Position numbers and translations under genes: made by a program
From: Prorocentrum cordatum
Taxonomy: Eukaryota; Sar; Dinophyceae; Prorocentrales; Prorocentraceae
Assembly (NCBI GenBank): GCA_963575745.1
Contig: CAUYUJ010018571.1
Location: 198,475-262,474 of the forward strand
DNA length: 64,000 nucleotides
Direction: 5' to 3'
Shown: positions 11,645 through 23,140 of the stretch, piece after piece
Layout of the letters: each line of letters begins with the position of its first letter
Position numbering within the stretch: position 1 is the first letter of the stretch
The notes under the pieces: model-generated
Databases searched by the model: none
Told to the model about the DNA's origin: nothing
Seen by the model: only the letters and a program-made list of their open reading frames with translations

Positions 11645-12240
11645 ACCCTTGATCTCCGATCCTCGACGACGATGGCGACAGCGACGACGACGCGACGTCG
11701 GCTGACGACGGCGGCGGCAGCGCGGGCGACGGCGGCGGCGGAGGCGAAGGCGGCGGCGGCGACGACGACGCGACGTCGGGCGACAACGGCGGCGGCGGCG
11801 ACGGCGGCGGCGGAGATGGCGGCGGCGCCGGTGCGTCGGTGCCACCCACGCGCCAGCTGCCGAAGCGCACCCTGCCGGGCGGCCCCGCCAGTGCCAGCCG
11901 CCCAGCGCGCGAGCCGCCGAGCGCCTCGCGCGGGCTCGCCGAGTCCGCCGCGCCGTCGCCGCTGAGCACAACGCCGCAGCACAGGCCGCGGCGCCTTGCG
12001 GCGCGTCGTCGCAGCTACGGCTTCGTTTCCGTCGTGATTGCCGTCGTCGCCTGTCGCCGCAGTCGCCGCTGTCGTCGACCAGCGTCCCTGTCGCCGCCGT
12101 CGACGCTCAACCTGCTCCTCGTCGTCGCCGTGCCAGTCGCGGCGGTGGTGGTCGTCGTCGTTCTTGTCGTGCACACGCGCCCGCACGCCCGCGCGCTCGC
12201 GCACGCGCGCACTTGCCCGCCCGCCCGCACGTCAGATTGC
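11645..12240. repeat. GAC/GGC trinucleotide-rich tract and GC dinucleotide-rich tail
   Basis: Dense GACGAC, GGCGGC and GTCGTC triplets with a CGCGCGC/CGCACGC-rich tail at about 12170-12235. ORFs of up to 315 codons on the minus strand are low-complexity Ala/Arg products. Confidence 0.75.
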
Positions 12241-13566
12241 CCCCGCAGGACACGCTGATCCAGCAGCTGCGCGCGCAGCTAGAGGCAACGTGCATCTCCC
12301 GAGTCGGAATCTGTCGGGGGCGTGGTTGGGCTCTGGGCGGCTCTGGGCTCTTGCGATCTGGGGCTGCAGCTTTAGGGCCCAGGAGTTCTTGGCTCTCGGT
12401 GTGCCACCTGCGGTCGCTCCACCGCACCTCCTGTCACAGTCGGGTGCCCGCCGCCTGCCCCTGCGGCCTCTCGCGACCCGCCCGTTTCGGAGTGCCGACC
12501 TGCTCGTGTCGCTGCTCAGTGCTCGCGCATGTGCGCTCCTCTGTGCAAGCAGCTCGGACCCTCCGTGCGTACCTTGGATGGGGGGGAGGCGGGTGCACCG
12601 CACCTGCCGTCAGCATCGCACCGACGACAACGTCCGTGACCGATGCGTGCAGCCTGTGCTGATGGCGGGGGCTCGTTCAGGGTGCCCCTGCGGGGGATCT
12701 CGCTGGGCATCCTCGCAGGGCCCCGCGCTCGTTTGGCCCTCCTCTTCGTCGGGCCATGCTTTTGCTCCGCCGCCCGCCCCCGGCGGGGCGCTGTCGCGCG
12801 AGCAGGAACGGTATCTGGGGACGGAGCACAGGAGGAGAGAACGAGGAGGAGGGAGGCTGGGATGAGAAGGAGGGAAAGGATCCAGGAAACGCAAACATGG
12901 CGCAAGGCGCGTGGATCAACGACGGGCTTCGTTTGCGTACAGACCCGGCGCGCTCCGTTGCCCAACGGGGCGGCACTAACCTCATGTTCCATAATCCGTT
13001 TTAAGGTGCGCCCGAGCGCTTCGGGATATCCCTGTTCGGGTGTTTCGTATTGGGGGGGATCCATGCGGGGGCGGCGTCGAGGCATTGGCCCCCAGAGCGG
13101 CCCCCTCGGGGCCTCGGAGGTGCACCCCCCTCTTGCTCAATGCCCTCCCATTCAGCATCGCCCGACTCCACCTGGGTGCCCTCATTGTTGCCGCGAGGTC
13201 TTGCTTAGTTAGCCTGGGCTGGCTTCTCGGAGAGGGCCTGGAGTCCGCGGTGGATCGTCCGCCGGAGCCCGCCCGCGCCCGTGGGGTGGACAGCTCGATC
13301 GTCTGTGCCCTCCCCCGCCCGCCGCAGCACGAAGGCCCCAGCAGCGCACCGCCGGTCTCTCCGTCGAGCGGCCTGCTGCGAGGAGCGGCGGGCGCAGGTC
13401 GCCGTCGTCGTCGCCGTCGTCGGTCGGTCGGCGCCCTCGTCGCCACTGCCGCCGTCGTCGTCCTCGGAGTCTGACTTCGGTGCGGGGGCCCAGGGCCCGC
13501 GAGTGGAAAACATCAGGAGGTCAGTTGTCCCCAGCCTTTTGGACGTCTGTCCTCGGCACGAACGAC
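12241..13566. other. No gene seen
   Basis: GC-rich filler with a short GTC tract at about 13395-13465. The words CTCCGTTGCCCAACGGGGCGG near 12952, CTCCGTCGCCAACTCAGGCGG near 10626 and a related stretch near 396 look like three diverged copies of one short dispersed sequence. Confidence 0.4.
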
Positions 13567-13751
13567 ATGGGTACGGAAAGAGTGGGTACAATGCCCAACA
13601 GCAGTTCCTGTTCATTTTGAGCAGGACTCGCTGTCCGCGCTGCCGCGGCCTGTGCCCATTTGAGACAGAAGGCCGCCCGCCCAACAGCGGCCGCTGTTGG
13701 TTTGGGGCAACGTTTGTTGTTGGGCATTGTGCCCATCTTTTCCGTACCCAT
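13567..13751. repeat. 185-bp foldback (inverted-repeat) element
   Basis: Arms 13567-13603 and 13715-13751 are reverse complements at 32 of 37 positions; the left arm begins ATGGGTACGGAAA and contains ACAATGCCCAACA. The ~110-bp middle holds a perfect 20-nt palindrome, CCAACAGCGGCCGCTGTTGG, at 13681-13700. The terminal arms with no coding content resemble a MITE-type remnant or a hairpin transcript. No clear target-site duplication was found. Confidence 0.75.
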
Positions 13752-13814
13752 TTCGGGTGTCCAAATGTCGCCTGGGCCCTTTAGTTTGCCGTAAATTCTC
13801 AGATTAGTCTCCAC

Positions 13815-14790
13815 TCAGCCAGGGAACCTGTCGGTTAGAAATGCTCTATCCTTTCCTTCTTTCTCATTGTTCCACGATGACGGTATGCCCGCGCGCCCCA
13901 CCCTGCAAGCCCTCCAATCCCGCCGCTGGCGCGGCCAGCCCTCGCTCAGCGTCACTCCAGCAGCTTTCGTGGCCGCCGGCGTCGCCCTGGAGGACGCCGC
14001 CTTGGCCTTTGCCTCCGCTTGGCGAACCACACGATGGAAGGGCCAGGCCACGCCTTCGGGAACCCCCCTGCCCTCCTCGAGCTCGAGGAAGGACGGGACG
14101 ACGTGGAAGGCCATCTCGTCGCCTTCGAAGGTCTCGCTGACCTCGTCGCTACCACTGCCAACCATGGCATGAAATTTCGTTTCGTCGACGCTATCGCTGG
14201 CCTCGACCTCCTTCTGTGGGATGCAGGTCACCTCGCCGCTGGAGCCGCCAAAGTCGGCCTAGAAGCTCACGGAGTCGAGGGTGTCGCAAATCTCGTCCTT
14301 CCTCTCGATGATGTCGCTTGCCTCACCATTGCCGCCGCCAATCGCAACCTGGAAGCTAATGTTGGGCCGGGCGAAAGGGCGGGATAGGGAAAGGGGGGGT
14401 TACGGAATTTGCTGCATGCAGCTGGCTTCGGCCCCGCCGCCAGGCCCATTCCTCGATACATGGGCGCCGTCCAGCGCCGGGAGGCGCCGGGAAAATCATC
14501 TGCGTGAGCTGATTCTCACCCCCCCCCCTTTGCTATCCCCCCTTTTCGCCCGGCCCGGCTCGCCTGCATCAGTGTGTATCTTCTGTCCTGCCTGACGTCT
14601 GTGGCAGTTTGGGTTTAGGAACTCGGCCGTTTCTGACTAACGCTTGGGCGCTGCGCCATTGGACTTGCGCCCTCGACGCCGCGCCGCGGCGGAGCGAAGA
14701 AGTTCCGCCTTCCTGCCGCCCGCCATGCCGCCGCGCAGGTGGAAGACGGAGGGAGCCGAGGCGGCGGACCGCGGAGGAGGGCCGCGAGTG
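13815..14790. other. No gene seen
   Basis: Both strands carry open frames around 13840-14390 with ordinary-looking amino acid mixtures but no recognisable motif. This may be a decayed coding region; I cannot support a call. Confidence 0.35.
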
Positions 14791-14791
14791 C

Positions 14792-15082
14792 GGGGCAGCG
14801 CTCCGTACGACCCTCTAGGACGGGAGCCAGGCTGCCAGGCAGGGGACCGTGGAGAAGGGTCGTGGGGCAATCAGACGACGCGAAGATCGGGACAAAATCG
14901 GATCGGGATAACTCGAAATCTCTGAGGATCGGCGGGTTTGGAGGATGTATTGGGCGCCGCGGCCGCCCCAGAGCGTTCCGGAACGCTCTGAGAGCGCTCC
15001 GGAACGTTCTGGAGCGATTTATCCCGATCCTAGCCCTGTTTTAGGCAACGCTCTGTACGACCCTCCGGGACGGGAGCCAGGT
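14792..15082 (+). repeat. ~40-bp direct repeats flanking a palindrome
   Basis: A block containing GTACGACCCTC, then GGACGGGAGCCAGG, occurs at about 14792-14832 and again at 15043-15082. Between them lies a perfect 22-nt palindrome (14969-14990, centred on TTCCGGAA), followed by a diverged second TCCGGAACGTTC copy near 14997-15012. Confidence 0.65.
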
Positions 15083-15251
15083 GGAATCTTCTAGAGCGGC
15101 CGCTGGGCTGGCAGAGTCTCTTTCTCGCCGAGCTCGCAATCTGGCGAAGAGGGTTGGCAAGAGGGCCGGAGAGGACGCGTGACCTCCAAGATGACTCCCG
15201 AGATGCGGTCTGCGTCGTTGGGCAAGGAGGCCGGATGCACGCACAAGTTCG

Positions 15252-15821
15252 GTGGCGGTCACGCGATTGTGGCCAACCCGGCCACGTGCAACCGCTGTTC
15301 AGCAGAAGCGTTTTGTTGTATCGCTCTTCGTCTGGCCTACGGATGTGTTGATGCATGATCTTCCATTGTTCCGAAGTATCAGCTTTGCCGTCGCGGACGA
15401 GCACGCCACCAAGGCCATTGGCGGCGAGTGCCCGAGGACGCTCGCGCATCCCTTACGCAAGTGCCGCTACATGTGCTTCAGGTGCCGAGGATATAATCAT
15501 CATGCTGATATGATGTGATAAGGATTCCTGGCTCATGCCGGGGACAGGCAGCTGAAGTTCGAATGGTCCAATATGACGGAGAAACGGATGACGAAGTCGC
15601 CGTTGCAGCGGACCCAGCCTATCGACTACGCCGTGGAGGCGGATATCAGGCAGCATGCTGATCGCGTTGCGGTGCCGAACGTCCGATTGAAAGAGATCTC
15701 GGGATCTGTCTGGAAGGACAAGCATCTGGGAGATAAGGCGGACTTCACCATCGGTTCCGGTCGATTTAACCACATCACGTACGCGCGCCCGCTCTGCTCG
15801 ACACCCTCCAAGCCGAAGTAG
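15252..15821 (+). pseudogene. ORF remnant with TGA-TAA interruption; possible LINE RT tail
   Basis: One plus frame runs across 15252-15821, broken only by adjacent TGA and TAA at 15516-15521. The part before the stops ends in a Cys/His-rich segment (CRYMCFRCRGYNHH). The part after reads EWSNMTEKRMTKSPLQR, VEADIRQHADRVAVPNVRLK and GSVWKDKHLGDKAD, ending at TAG 15819-15821. The last part loosely recalls the 'R...A--A---L..VWK-K-L' region that follows the RT domain in many LINEs; this is a weak inference. The opposite strand is also open over much of the region (15453-15986), so coding status is uncertain. If real, it is a decayed copy or contains an unrecognised intron. Confidence 0.3.
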
Positions 15822-16153
15822 TGGGCGCGCTGCGCGGTGCCAGCGTGGGTAAGCGAGCAAGGAGGCACCATGGGTGACGGAGGCCTTTGGAGGTTTGCGG
15901 GCGAGGCGCGGGCGCGGGAGGCCAAAACCGGGCAATGGCAAGGGCGCGTGGGCCCTTCGCGCCATGATCTCCCCGTCGCGCCCCATCGCTGCGAAGGGGC
16001 GCGCGGAGATTGCAAACGACAGGGAGGTGGGGCAGATCGAGCAGTCGGAGGGGTGCGGTTTGGAGGACCAGGCGGAGATGATCCACCTCTATCAGGGGGG
16101 CGCCCTTGTGATTCCGAGGTCAACGCGAATGTGTATTTTTTTCCGGTTCGACA

Positions 16154-16175
16154 TCTGTAGCAATTTGGGCTCAGG
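16154..16175 (+). other. Degenerate spliced-leader-like sequence
   Basis: Matches the 22-nt dinoflagellate spliced leader at 18 of 22 positions, with GTAGC, ATTT and GGCTCA intact and mismatches at positions 3, 9, 14 and 21. It is far weaker than the copy at 62147. It may be an old SL relic of a retroposed mRNA. No clear protein frame was found directly downstream. Confidence 0.35.
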
Positions 16176-16445
16176 CGCTTGGCCTCTTCTGAGTTGTCCG
16201 CCCGCAGCCACCCCCACGCATCAAGTTCCGGGGGTCTGCAGGTGCCGTGCGCACGATGCCCCGGGCACCGCCGCCCACGGGAGCAGAATCTCCGTCACCT
16301 CATTTTTTTGGGTTCCGCATTGTTTTTTTGGGGGGCTCATCCAGTATAGTTCGTTCTTGGCATCATCATTGTTGTTTTGATTGTTGTGCACTTTCTGCTC
16401 TCAAGAAGAATGAGCACTGTTTGGCTCGATGTGATGCCAGCGATA

Positions 16446-16475
16446 TAGCCTCTTTCCAGGTAGCCTCTTTCCAGG
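16446..16475 (+). repeat. Perfect 15-bp tandem duplication
   Basis: TAGCCTCTTTCCAGG occurs twice, back to back. Confidence 0.95.
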
Positions 16476-16479
16476 TTTT

Positions 16480-18105
16480 GTGAGACGCTTTCCGCACCCA
16501 CGAGATCCGTTGCCGTCGCGCTGGTGGCACACATCTTTGGGGTCCTTTTTCCCGTTCGTTGTCGCACATCGTCGATGGTGTTTCGCCGAGGATGGTCAAT
16601 GCTGTCCGTTTGTCATTCGTCTCCGTGTCCTGCAGCTCGTGCTGCCCGCCGGACGAAACAACTCTTGGTAGCGGCGGCCTGCAATTCCAATGCTTTCGTT
16701 CCCCCGCCCATGCACGATCGACAGACGCCCTTCGACGGCGGTGTGCGAGTCCTCGACCTCGTGTGTGATGGGCTCCTCCTTGTTTAACATGGGCAAGCGC
16801 ATTTTCGTGATGATGGTCTGCTCGCGGCTACAGCAAGCTCGTGTCGTGCCGGCGCGGCGGCGACCCCTGTGCGGGCGTTCATGGCTGAGCGCCACCAGCG
16901 ATCCAGAATTGGCCGTTGTCGAGCGATCGGCGCTTTCAGAAAGCCGCGACCGTTCCCGTTCAAGGTGAGACGTTCCACGCGGTGTCAGGCACCAACACAC
17001 GAGTCGTCACGACACGAACCTGACCGTAGCTTTCTTTTCGCCTGGACTTGAGCCTGCACGATGTCGTCGGCCATCGTATTCGCGGGCCGCCCAGCCTGGC
17101 CTGCGGCTGTTCGTGAGGCCATGGTACGGACCCGCTGGCGCTCGCCCCGCGGCCCGGGTGGCAGCTGCTCTTGCCCAGCGAGCCTGACAGCTGTCTGACC
17201 TGAACCAGAAAAACGGAAGCCAGCATAGTTACGGGGAGGAAAGGAGCATTACCCATCAGACCACTCCACCCCAACCTGGGGGCCCCAGGTTGCCCGTCAT
17301 TCCAGTGGGGGGCCTCGTTGAACATGGGGAAAATTACGGGGTGAACCCGCACGCCCCCCAACCCGGAGTTTGGGACTTTGGGTTGGGTTTGGGAGGTTCG
17401 GTGTTTCGCTTGTTGGCCTGGTAGATGTCTGACCTGAGGCAGACTGGTTTGAGTTAGCATGGCGGCGGAAAAGGGAAGAGGAGGAGCAGAAGTGCGGGAG
17501 GACGCAGGCAGGTCGTCGTCGAACGGTGGCGCAAGCCTGTGAGGCAGGGGGATGGGAGGGAACATGGAAGAGGCAGGGACTGGACAGTGAGGCGCGCGGG
17601 GGCAAGAGGAGGGCAGGAGGGGGGACTCCTTCCCCTCCTCCCCATGCAGGGGCAACGGCCCAAGAGCTCGGGGATGGCGGCGGCGGCCGCGCGGAGCGCA
17701 GGATGCCAGAGCACACGCGGATACCGGAGATGACGCGGCAGGTGAACCCGAACCCGCGGGGGTTCAGCCCGACGAGGTCGGTGCAGGCCGGGCGGCGGCC
17801 CCCGCCGCGTGGCCCGCCTTTCCTCCCTCGTTGCGCCATGCGGGAAGGGGTCCTGAGGGAAACGGGCCCCCGCGACACCACGACGACCGGGGGGGGGGTC
17901 ACCTCCAGCGAGGAGGTCCACGATGCTCCCTCGACCTGAGGATGGGGGGTGTCACGAGCGGAGAGAGCGTGCTGTGTGGACGTTGGGAAGGGAGGGCGTT
18001 CGAACCCAGGGAGGGGGGCGGCCCCGAGATGCAGAGAGGGGGTCGAACAGAAGGGGGCGGCGGCACCTCCCGTCGGTTTCAGAAATGGGGGATCTGGATT
18101 TTTCC
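16480..18105. other. No gene seen
   Basis: A short hairpin with perfect 10-nt arms lies at 17272-17292 (CAACCTGGGG and CCCCAGGTTG). Around 17330-17420 the words CCCCCCAACCCG and TTGGGTTGGGTTTGGG resemble the inverted repeat at 50712-50862. The minus strand is open over much of 17.0-18.3 kb with Pro/Arg/Ser-rich translation and no motif. Confidence 0.45.
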
Positions 18106-18107
18106 CA

Positions 18108-19740
18108 ACCATCCTGTGGTGTTGGGTCCTCGTTTTGAAGAGACAGCGCCCCGCGTTCCCACCTTCCTCCCGCTGCCCCCCTCCCTCCTCCATTTCGGCA
18201 CACCCCTCACACGTTTCGTGGCCCCATAGGGAGCTCCGCCGAAGGTCCCAGTGGGTGTGCCCGCATGCGTCCCGCACGCCCATTTCGGCAACCCCTCACA
18301 CGTTTCGTGGCCCCATGGGGAGCTCCACCGAAGGTCCCAGTGGGTGTGCCCGCATGCGTCCCGCACACCCATTTCGGCACACCCTCACACGTTTCGTGGC
18401 CCCATAGGGAGCTCCACCGAAGGTCCCAGTGGGTGTGCCCGCATGCGTCCCGCACACCCATTTCGGCACACCCCTCACACGTTTCGTGGCCCCATAGGGA
18501 GCTCCACCGAAGGTCCCAGTGGGTGTGCCCGCATGCGTCCCGCACACCCATTTCGGCACACCCCTCACACGTTTCGTGGCCCCATGGGAGCTCCACCGAA
18601 GGTCCCAGTGGCCCGCATGCGTGGCACACCCTTCACACGTTTTGTGGCCGCATGGCCATGGGGAGCCCCGCCGAAGGTCCCAGTGGGTGTGCCCGCATGC
18701 GTCCCGCACACCCATTTCGGCACACCCCTCACACGTTTCGTGGCCCCATGGAGGGCTCCACCGAAGGTCCGAGCGGGTGTGCCCGCATGCGTCCCGCACA
18801 CCCATTTCGGCACACCCCTCACACGTCTCGTGGCCCCACAGGGAGCTCCGCCGAAGGTCCGAGCGGGTGTGCCCGCATGCGTCCCGCACGCCCATTTCAG
18901 CACACCCCTCACATCATTCGTGGCCCCGTAGGGAGCTCCACCGAAGGTCCCAGTGGGTGTGCCCGCTTGCGTCCCGCGCACCCATTTCGGGCAACCCCTC
19001 ACACGTTTCGTGGCGTCATAGGGAGCTCCACCGAAGGTCCCCGTGGCGCAGTCCGCATGCGTCTCCCCCACCCAGTACACCTCCGCTCGAGGCCGTCGGA
19101 GTTCCGCGCCTCGCTCGCCCGTCGTCGCTCTGCCCAGCGGCAAGAGCCTTGCCCGCTATCAGCCAGCCAGCTAGCTCTTTTTGCTGCGCGCAGCGGACGA
19201 CCCGCGCGCGTCGCTGGGACCCCTCCGGGGCGACCTGCGCGCGTCGCTGGGACTCCGCGCTGCGCTGCGCCCGCAGCCTTGGACTTTTGAGTGCGCGGGT
19301 AAAGAGGGAGTAAGTGAAGGGGAGGAAGCGGGCGCGATCCTCGCGGTGGCGTCGCGGCGCGCGGGCGATGCCATCGGGGAGTCCCGGGGAAACTCCTTGC
19401 GGCGGCCACGCCCAGCGTCACGAGTACCCAAAGGCAGTCATTCTCAAACTACTGACTTTTATATACAATTGCACCATGCTTTGTCAAAGTCGCATTCATG
19501 CACGTAGACTCGCTCGCACGCAGATTCATTCACAGTCAGACGCACTCGCGCTCATATTCACCCGTGCTCAGTCTCCCTACGTACTCAGATCAATCGTTCG
19601 TTCGCGTCGTGTACCACGCCACTCATTTCGGCACACCCCTAGCACGGTTCGTTGCCTCATAGAGACCACCACCGAAAAAGGGAATCACAATTGCGGTACT
19701 CAGACCTGCATATGGTTGGGTGTTTCGTCAGGCTAATTTC
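18108..19740 (+). repeat. Satellite S1 element b (flanks plus ~10 units of ~90 bp)
   Basis: 5' flank: ATCCTGTGGTGTTGGGTCCT at 18111-18130, then GAAGAG-CAGCGCCCCGCGT. The array (18190-19070) has ~88-96-bp units with CACACGTTTCGTGGCCCCAT, AGGGAGCTCCACCGAAGGTC, GTGGGTGTGCCCGCATGCGT and CCATTTCGGCACACCCCTCA. About 550 bp of unrelated GC-rich DNA (19075-19617) follows. A final diverged unit (19618-19680) and a 3' tail with GCGGTACTCAGACCTGCA and TGGTTGGGTGTTTCG (19690-19735) close the element. The same flanks bound array c. Long ORFs here, up to 341 codons, exist because the unit length is often near a multiple of 3. Confidence 0.85.
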
Positions 19741-20155
19741 GTGTATCTACTTGTGTGTCCCACGGCCCCACTCACGCCTCTTATCCCGTCTGAAAGCCCT
19801 TTTGGGGGGCGTATGAGGCCGCCTTGAGGCCATCTTGGGGGCGTCGTGGGTCGTCTCAGCACATCGGAACATCAAAAATGTGTGCAGGCCAAAAACCATG
19901 CAAGAAACACATGGGACACCACAGTTTGCAGCCTCTCGGGGCCTTTTTGTGGGCACTCTTCTGGGTCTCCGTGGCCGCCTCGGTGTCTCCTGGGTGCCAC
20001 TTGGTCGGTGCCGAGACCACTGTGGGCGTCCCCGGATCATTTGTGGGCGGTCTCGGACGTCCATGAGTCGGCCGGGGGAGCCGTCCGGGAGGCGGGGGCC
20101 AGAATGTACAAGTGGGGCAGCGGTCCAGAGCCAGGGTCCCAGCATCTTGTGTGTA
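19740..20155. other. No gene seen
   Basis: Contains a fragment of the D1 3' end near 19740-19772. Otherwise the sequence is unremarkable and no domain is recognised. Confidence 0.45.
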
Positions 20156-20159
20156 TATG

Positions 20160-20240
20160 TACATAAATAAATAAATATATATATATTATATAATATATAT
20201 ATATATTATATATATATTTATATTTATATATATATCCATC
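20160..20240. repeat. AT-rich microsatellite cluster
   Basis: Interrupted (AT)n and (TAAA/ATTTAT)n words over about 80 bp. Confidence 0.9.
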
Positions 20241-20309
20241 CATCCCAGTATTCATGCCTCGATTTATCCATGTATCAATCGATTTCAACCATCTGCCCCA
20301 CAGGGTGCA

Positions 20310-20475
20310 AACGTGAGAAAACCACGGGAAACCAGGGGGACCGTTGACAACCAGGGAAGTCAACGGAGCAACCACATGACAACGGGCCAACCACGAAAGA
20401 GTCACAGCACAACCACTGGACAACCATGGGGCAACCATCGTCTCATCCGCGTGACAACGGCGGGACCACCACGGC
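20310..20475 (+). repeat. Degenerate CAACCAC short repeats
   Basis: Words such as ACAACCA, CAACCACG and CCAGGG recur every 10-20 bp. Confidence 0.5.
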
Positions 20476-21890
20476 CTCCGCAGCCGGGGGTTGAGTATGA
20501 ATGCGATGGCGTGTTGTCCCAGCAAGGCCGGGATCTGCCTCGCCCTCGCGCACTCTCGCCTCGGCCGCACGCAACGACCTGCGCACGCGCGTTGCGCACA
20601 ACGCGACCGAAGCCCAAACCGATTTACCAGTTGGGGGCCTGCTCCTCTGCATTTCTATCTCCCCCTACCCTCCGATTCGTAGCGGAGTCGATGGATAAGT
20701 CGTGGTATCGATCGATACTAGATCGATTAACCGGTCGGGACTTCGCTGGAAAGATGGGCTAAGAACCCGGAGCGTCGCCAATCGCAGAACGAAAGTTGCA
20801 CCCATCTCCACCCCCAGTTTCTTTATCGGCCGAAGGCTGGGAGCATCGGAAATATGATGCCCTCCCTCTTTTGCCTGCTTCCCCTCTTCTATTTCCTCTC
20901 CTCGCTTTTTTCGTGCACTCCCTTATCCTTCGGACCCGTCGTCCTTCGCCTCCTCCTCCGTCATTGTCCTCTGGAGGAGGACGACGACGACGGCAATGAG
21001 AATGAAGACGACGGCCAGAAGCAGGACAATCATGAGGAGGGGAGGGTGAGGAATAGGAGGGGAAGGTCGGCAGGGGAAAATGGGGCGGCGAAGACGAGGA
21101 GTATGAGGAACACTTCTCTGCCTCCCTCCCACCCTCGTCCCTCTCCCCCCAGCTGTTCTCTCTCACTCTCCTTCCCCCCTCGGGCTGTCTCCTCTTACTC
21201 TCCCCCGCGCTTTGATGTGTCCAGCGACCATGCCTGGGGTGATGGTGGTCCCAGGCAAGTGTGGCAGCGACCCCCGCCGGGAGCCAAGCGGCGGCGCGCG
21301 CGGCGCAGGTGCGTCCCCCCCTCGGGGGAGACAGGACGGGGAGGAGCAGGAGATTGAGGAGGATGCAGCAGGCGATACACGAGGGGGGTGCGGGGCAGGT
21401 GGAGGATGATGTTCGCCAGGTAGTGGCGAATACTTTGGCTTGCAGGTCCATCCTCGCATATAGTAACATGTCATGGTCTTCTGTTGTTCGGTCAGCTCGT
21501 TCGAAGGGCTTTTCGTCAACTTGCTAAGGACACGTCTTTCGTGCCATATAGCACCCTTGCAGCAACGGCCCCAACGATATATGTATGTATGCGTGTATGT
21601 CTTTGTACACACGTATACTTACAAAACATATTTCTATATACACATGTATATGGATCTGGATTCTACGGCCGGTGGGCCGTTCTTGCGACCCAGAAATTGT
21701 GGCTCGTGGTCTCTTGCCTTGTTTTTTGGCCGTTACTCGTGGTCTTTGGTCGTTGTCTCTTGTCATGGGTCGTGGTCTCACGTCATGGGTCACTGGTCGG
21801 TGCCCATGTACATATAACGGCGCACCGGGTCCAGGGGCCCGGGGCCGGGACCCCGACCGCAAATGTGGGCTCCGGGGGGCCCGGTCAGAC
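20476..21890. other. No gene seen
   Basis: Purine- or pyrimidine-biased GAGGA/CCTCC stretches at 20.9-21.2 kb, a TATGTATG-type microsatellite near 21580-21650, and TCGTGGTC micro-repeats at 21695-21800. The same GGTCGTGG type reappears at 23375-23445, on the far side of the CCCAAGA array. Confidence 0.5.
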
Positions 21891-23140
21891 AAGACGGCCC
21901 CAGAAGCGCCCAAGACGGCCCAAGAAACTTCCAAGAGGCCTCCAAGAGGTCTCCAAGATGCTGAAGATGGCCTCCAGACGTCCAAGGACGCCCCCAAGAG
22001 GCCCCAAGAAGCCTCCAACACGCGTCCCAAGAGGGCCCCTAAACGCAAAAATTGGCCCATTCCCTTCGTAAAACGTACATTTTCAACAAAGTTGTCTTTT
22101 GGGCTTTCCGACGTTACAGGACGGCCCAAGAGGCGCCCAAGACCGCCCCAAGACGGCCCAAGAAGCTTCCAAGAGGGCCCCAGGACAGCCCAAGAGGGCC
22201 CCAAGACGGCCCAAGAGGCGCCCAAGATGGCCCAAGAGGGCCCCAAGACGGGCCCAAGAGAGCCCCAAGACGAGTTCGAGAGGGGTCCCAGACGGGGAAA
22301 GCCAACCTCGAATTCCGAGCTTCCGGCCCAAGAGGCTCCAGGAGGCGCCAAAATGCAGCCAAGAGGCGCCAAAAGGCTCCCAAAAGCACCCCAAGACGTT
22401 CCGAGAGGCACCCCAAGAGAGGTCCAAGAAACAAAAATCGTGCCATCCTATGGGAAAACGTATATTTTTCGCATGTTCGCATCTTGGGCTTTCACCGCGT
22501 CCAAGACGGCCCAAGAGGCCTCCAAGACGGCCTAGGAGGCCTCCGGGAGCGCTCCAAGGCTGCGCACGAGTGGCTCAGGACGGCCCCAAGACGGCCCAAG
22601 AGAACCCCAAGACGACTTCGAGAGGGGTCCCAGAAGGAGAAAGCCACTCTCGAATTCCGAGCTTCCGGCCCAACATATCCCAGGAGGCGCCAAAACGCCG
22701 CCCAGAGGCGCCAAAAGGCTTCCAAAATCAGCCCAAGACGTTCCGAGAGGCACCCCAAGAGAGGTCCAAGAAACAAAAATCGTGCCATTCCTATGGGAAA
22801 ACGTATATTTTTCGCATGTTCGCATCTTGGGCTTTCACCGCGTCCAAGACGGCCCAAGAGGCCTCCAAGACCGCCCCAAGACGGCCCAAGAAGCTTCCAA
22901 GAGGGCCCCAGGACAGCCCAAGAGGGCCCCAAGACGGCCCAAGAGGCGCCCAAGATGGCCCAAGAGGGCCCCAAGACGGGCCCAAGAGGGGGCCCAGAGG
23001 GGGACCACGAACCGCAAGCTCGAGCCTTCCGCCCCAAGAGGCCGCCAGGAGGCCCCAAGGAGGCCCCTCAAGAGGCCCCAGGAGACCCCCAAGAGGCCCA
23101 AAGGAGGCCCCGAGAAGCCCCAAATCGGCCCCCAAAATGC
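21890..23140 (+). repeat. CCCAAGAGGC degenerate array with higher-order units
   Basis: The base word is 9-12 bp (CCCAAGA-GGC/GCC). Three spacers that break the array resemble one another: near 22050-22120, 22425-22505 and 22770-22850. The second and third contain CGTATATTTTTCGCATGTTC followed by GCATCTTGGGCTTTCACC. The block after spacer 1 (~22138-22262) is nearly identical to that after spacer 3 (~22868-22990). The structure is therefore a higher-order repeat of about 350-370 bp. Two different plus frames stay open for more than 400 codons, which is typical of short-period GC-rich DNA without TAA, TAG or TGA words and is not evidence for a gene. Confidence 0.85.

Noticed and set aside
11257-12204. 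315-codon minus-strand ORF rich in Ala and Arg
   Set aside because: Trinucleotide GAC/GGC tract; all frames are low complexity.
18265-19290. 341-codon ORF with repeated HTFRGP / SSTEGPSGCARMRPAHP peptide
   Set aside because: It follows the ~90-bp satellite unit. The reverse strand gives an equally periodic peptide, and units with indels shift the frame.
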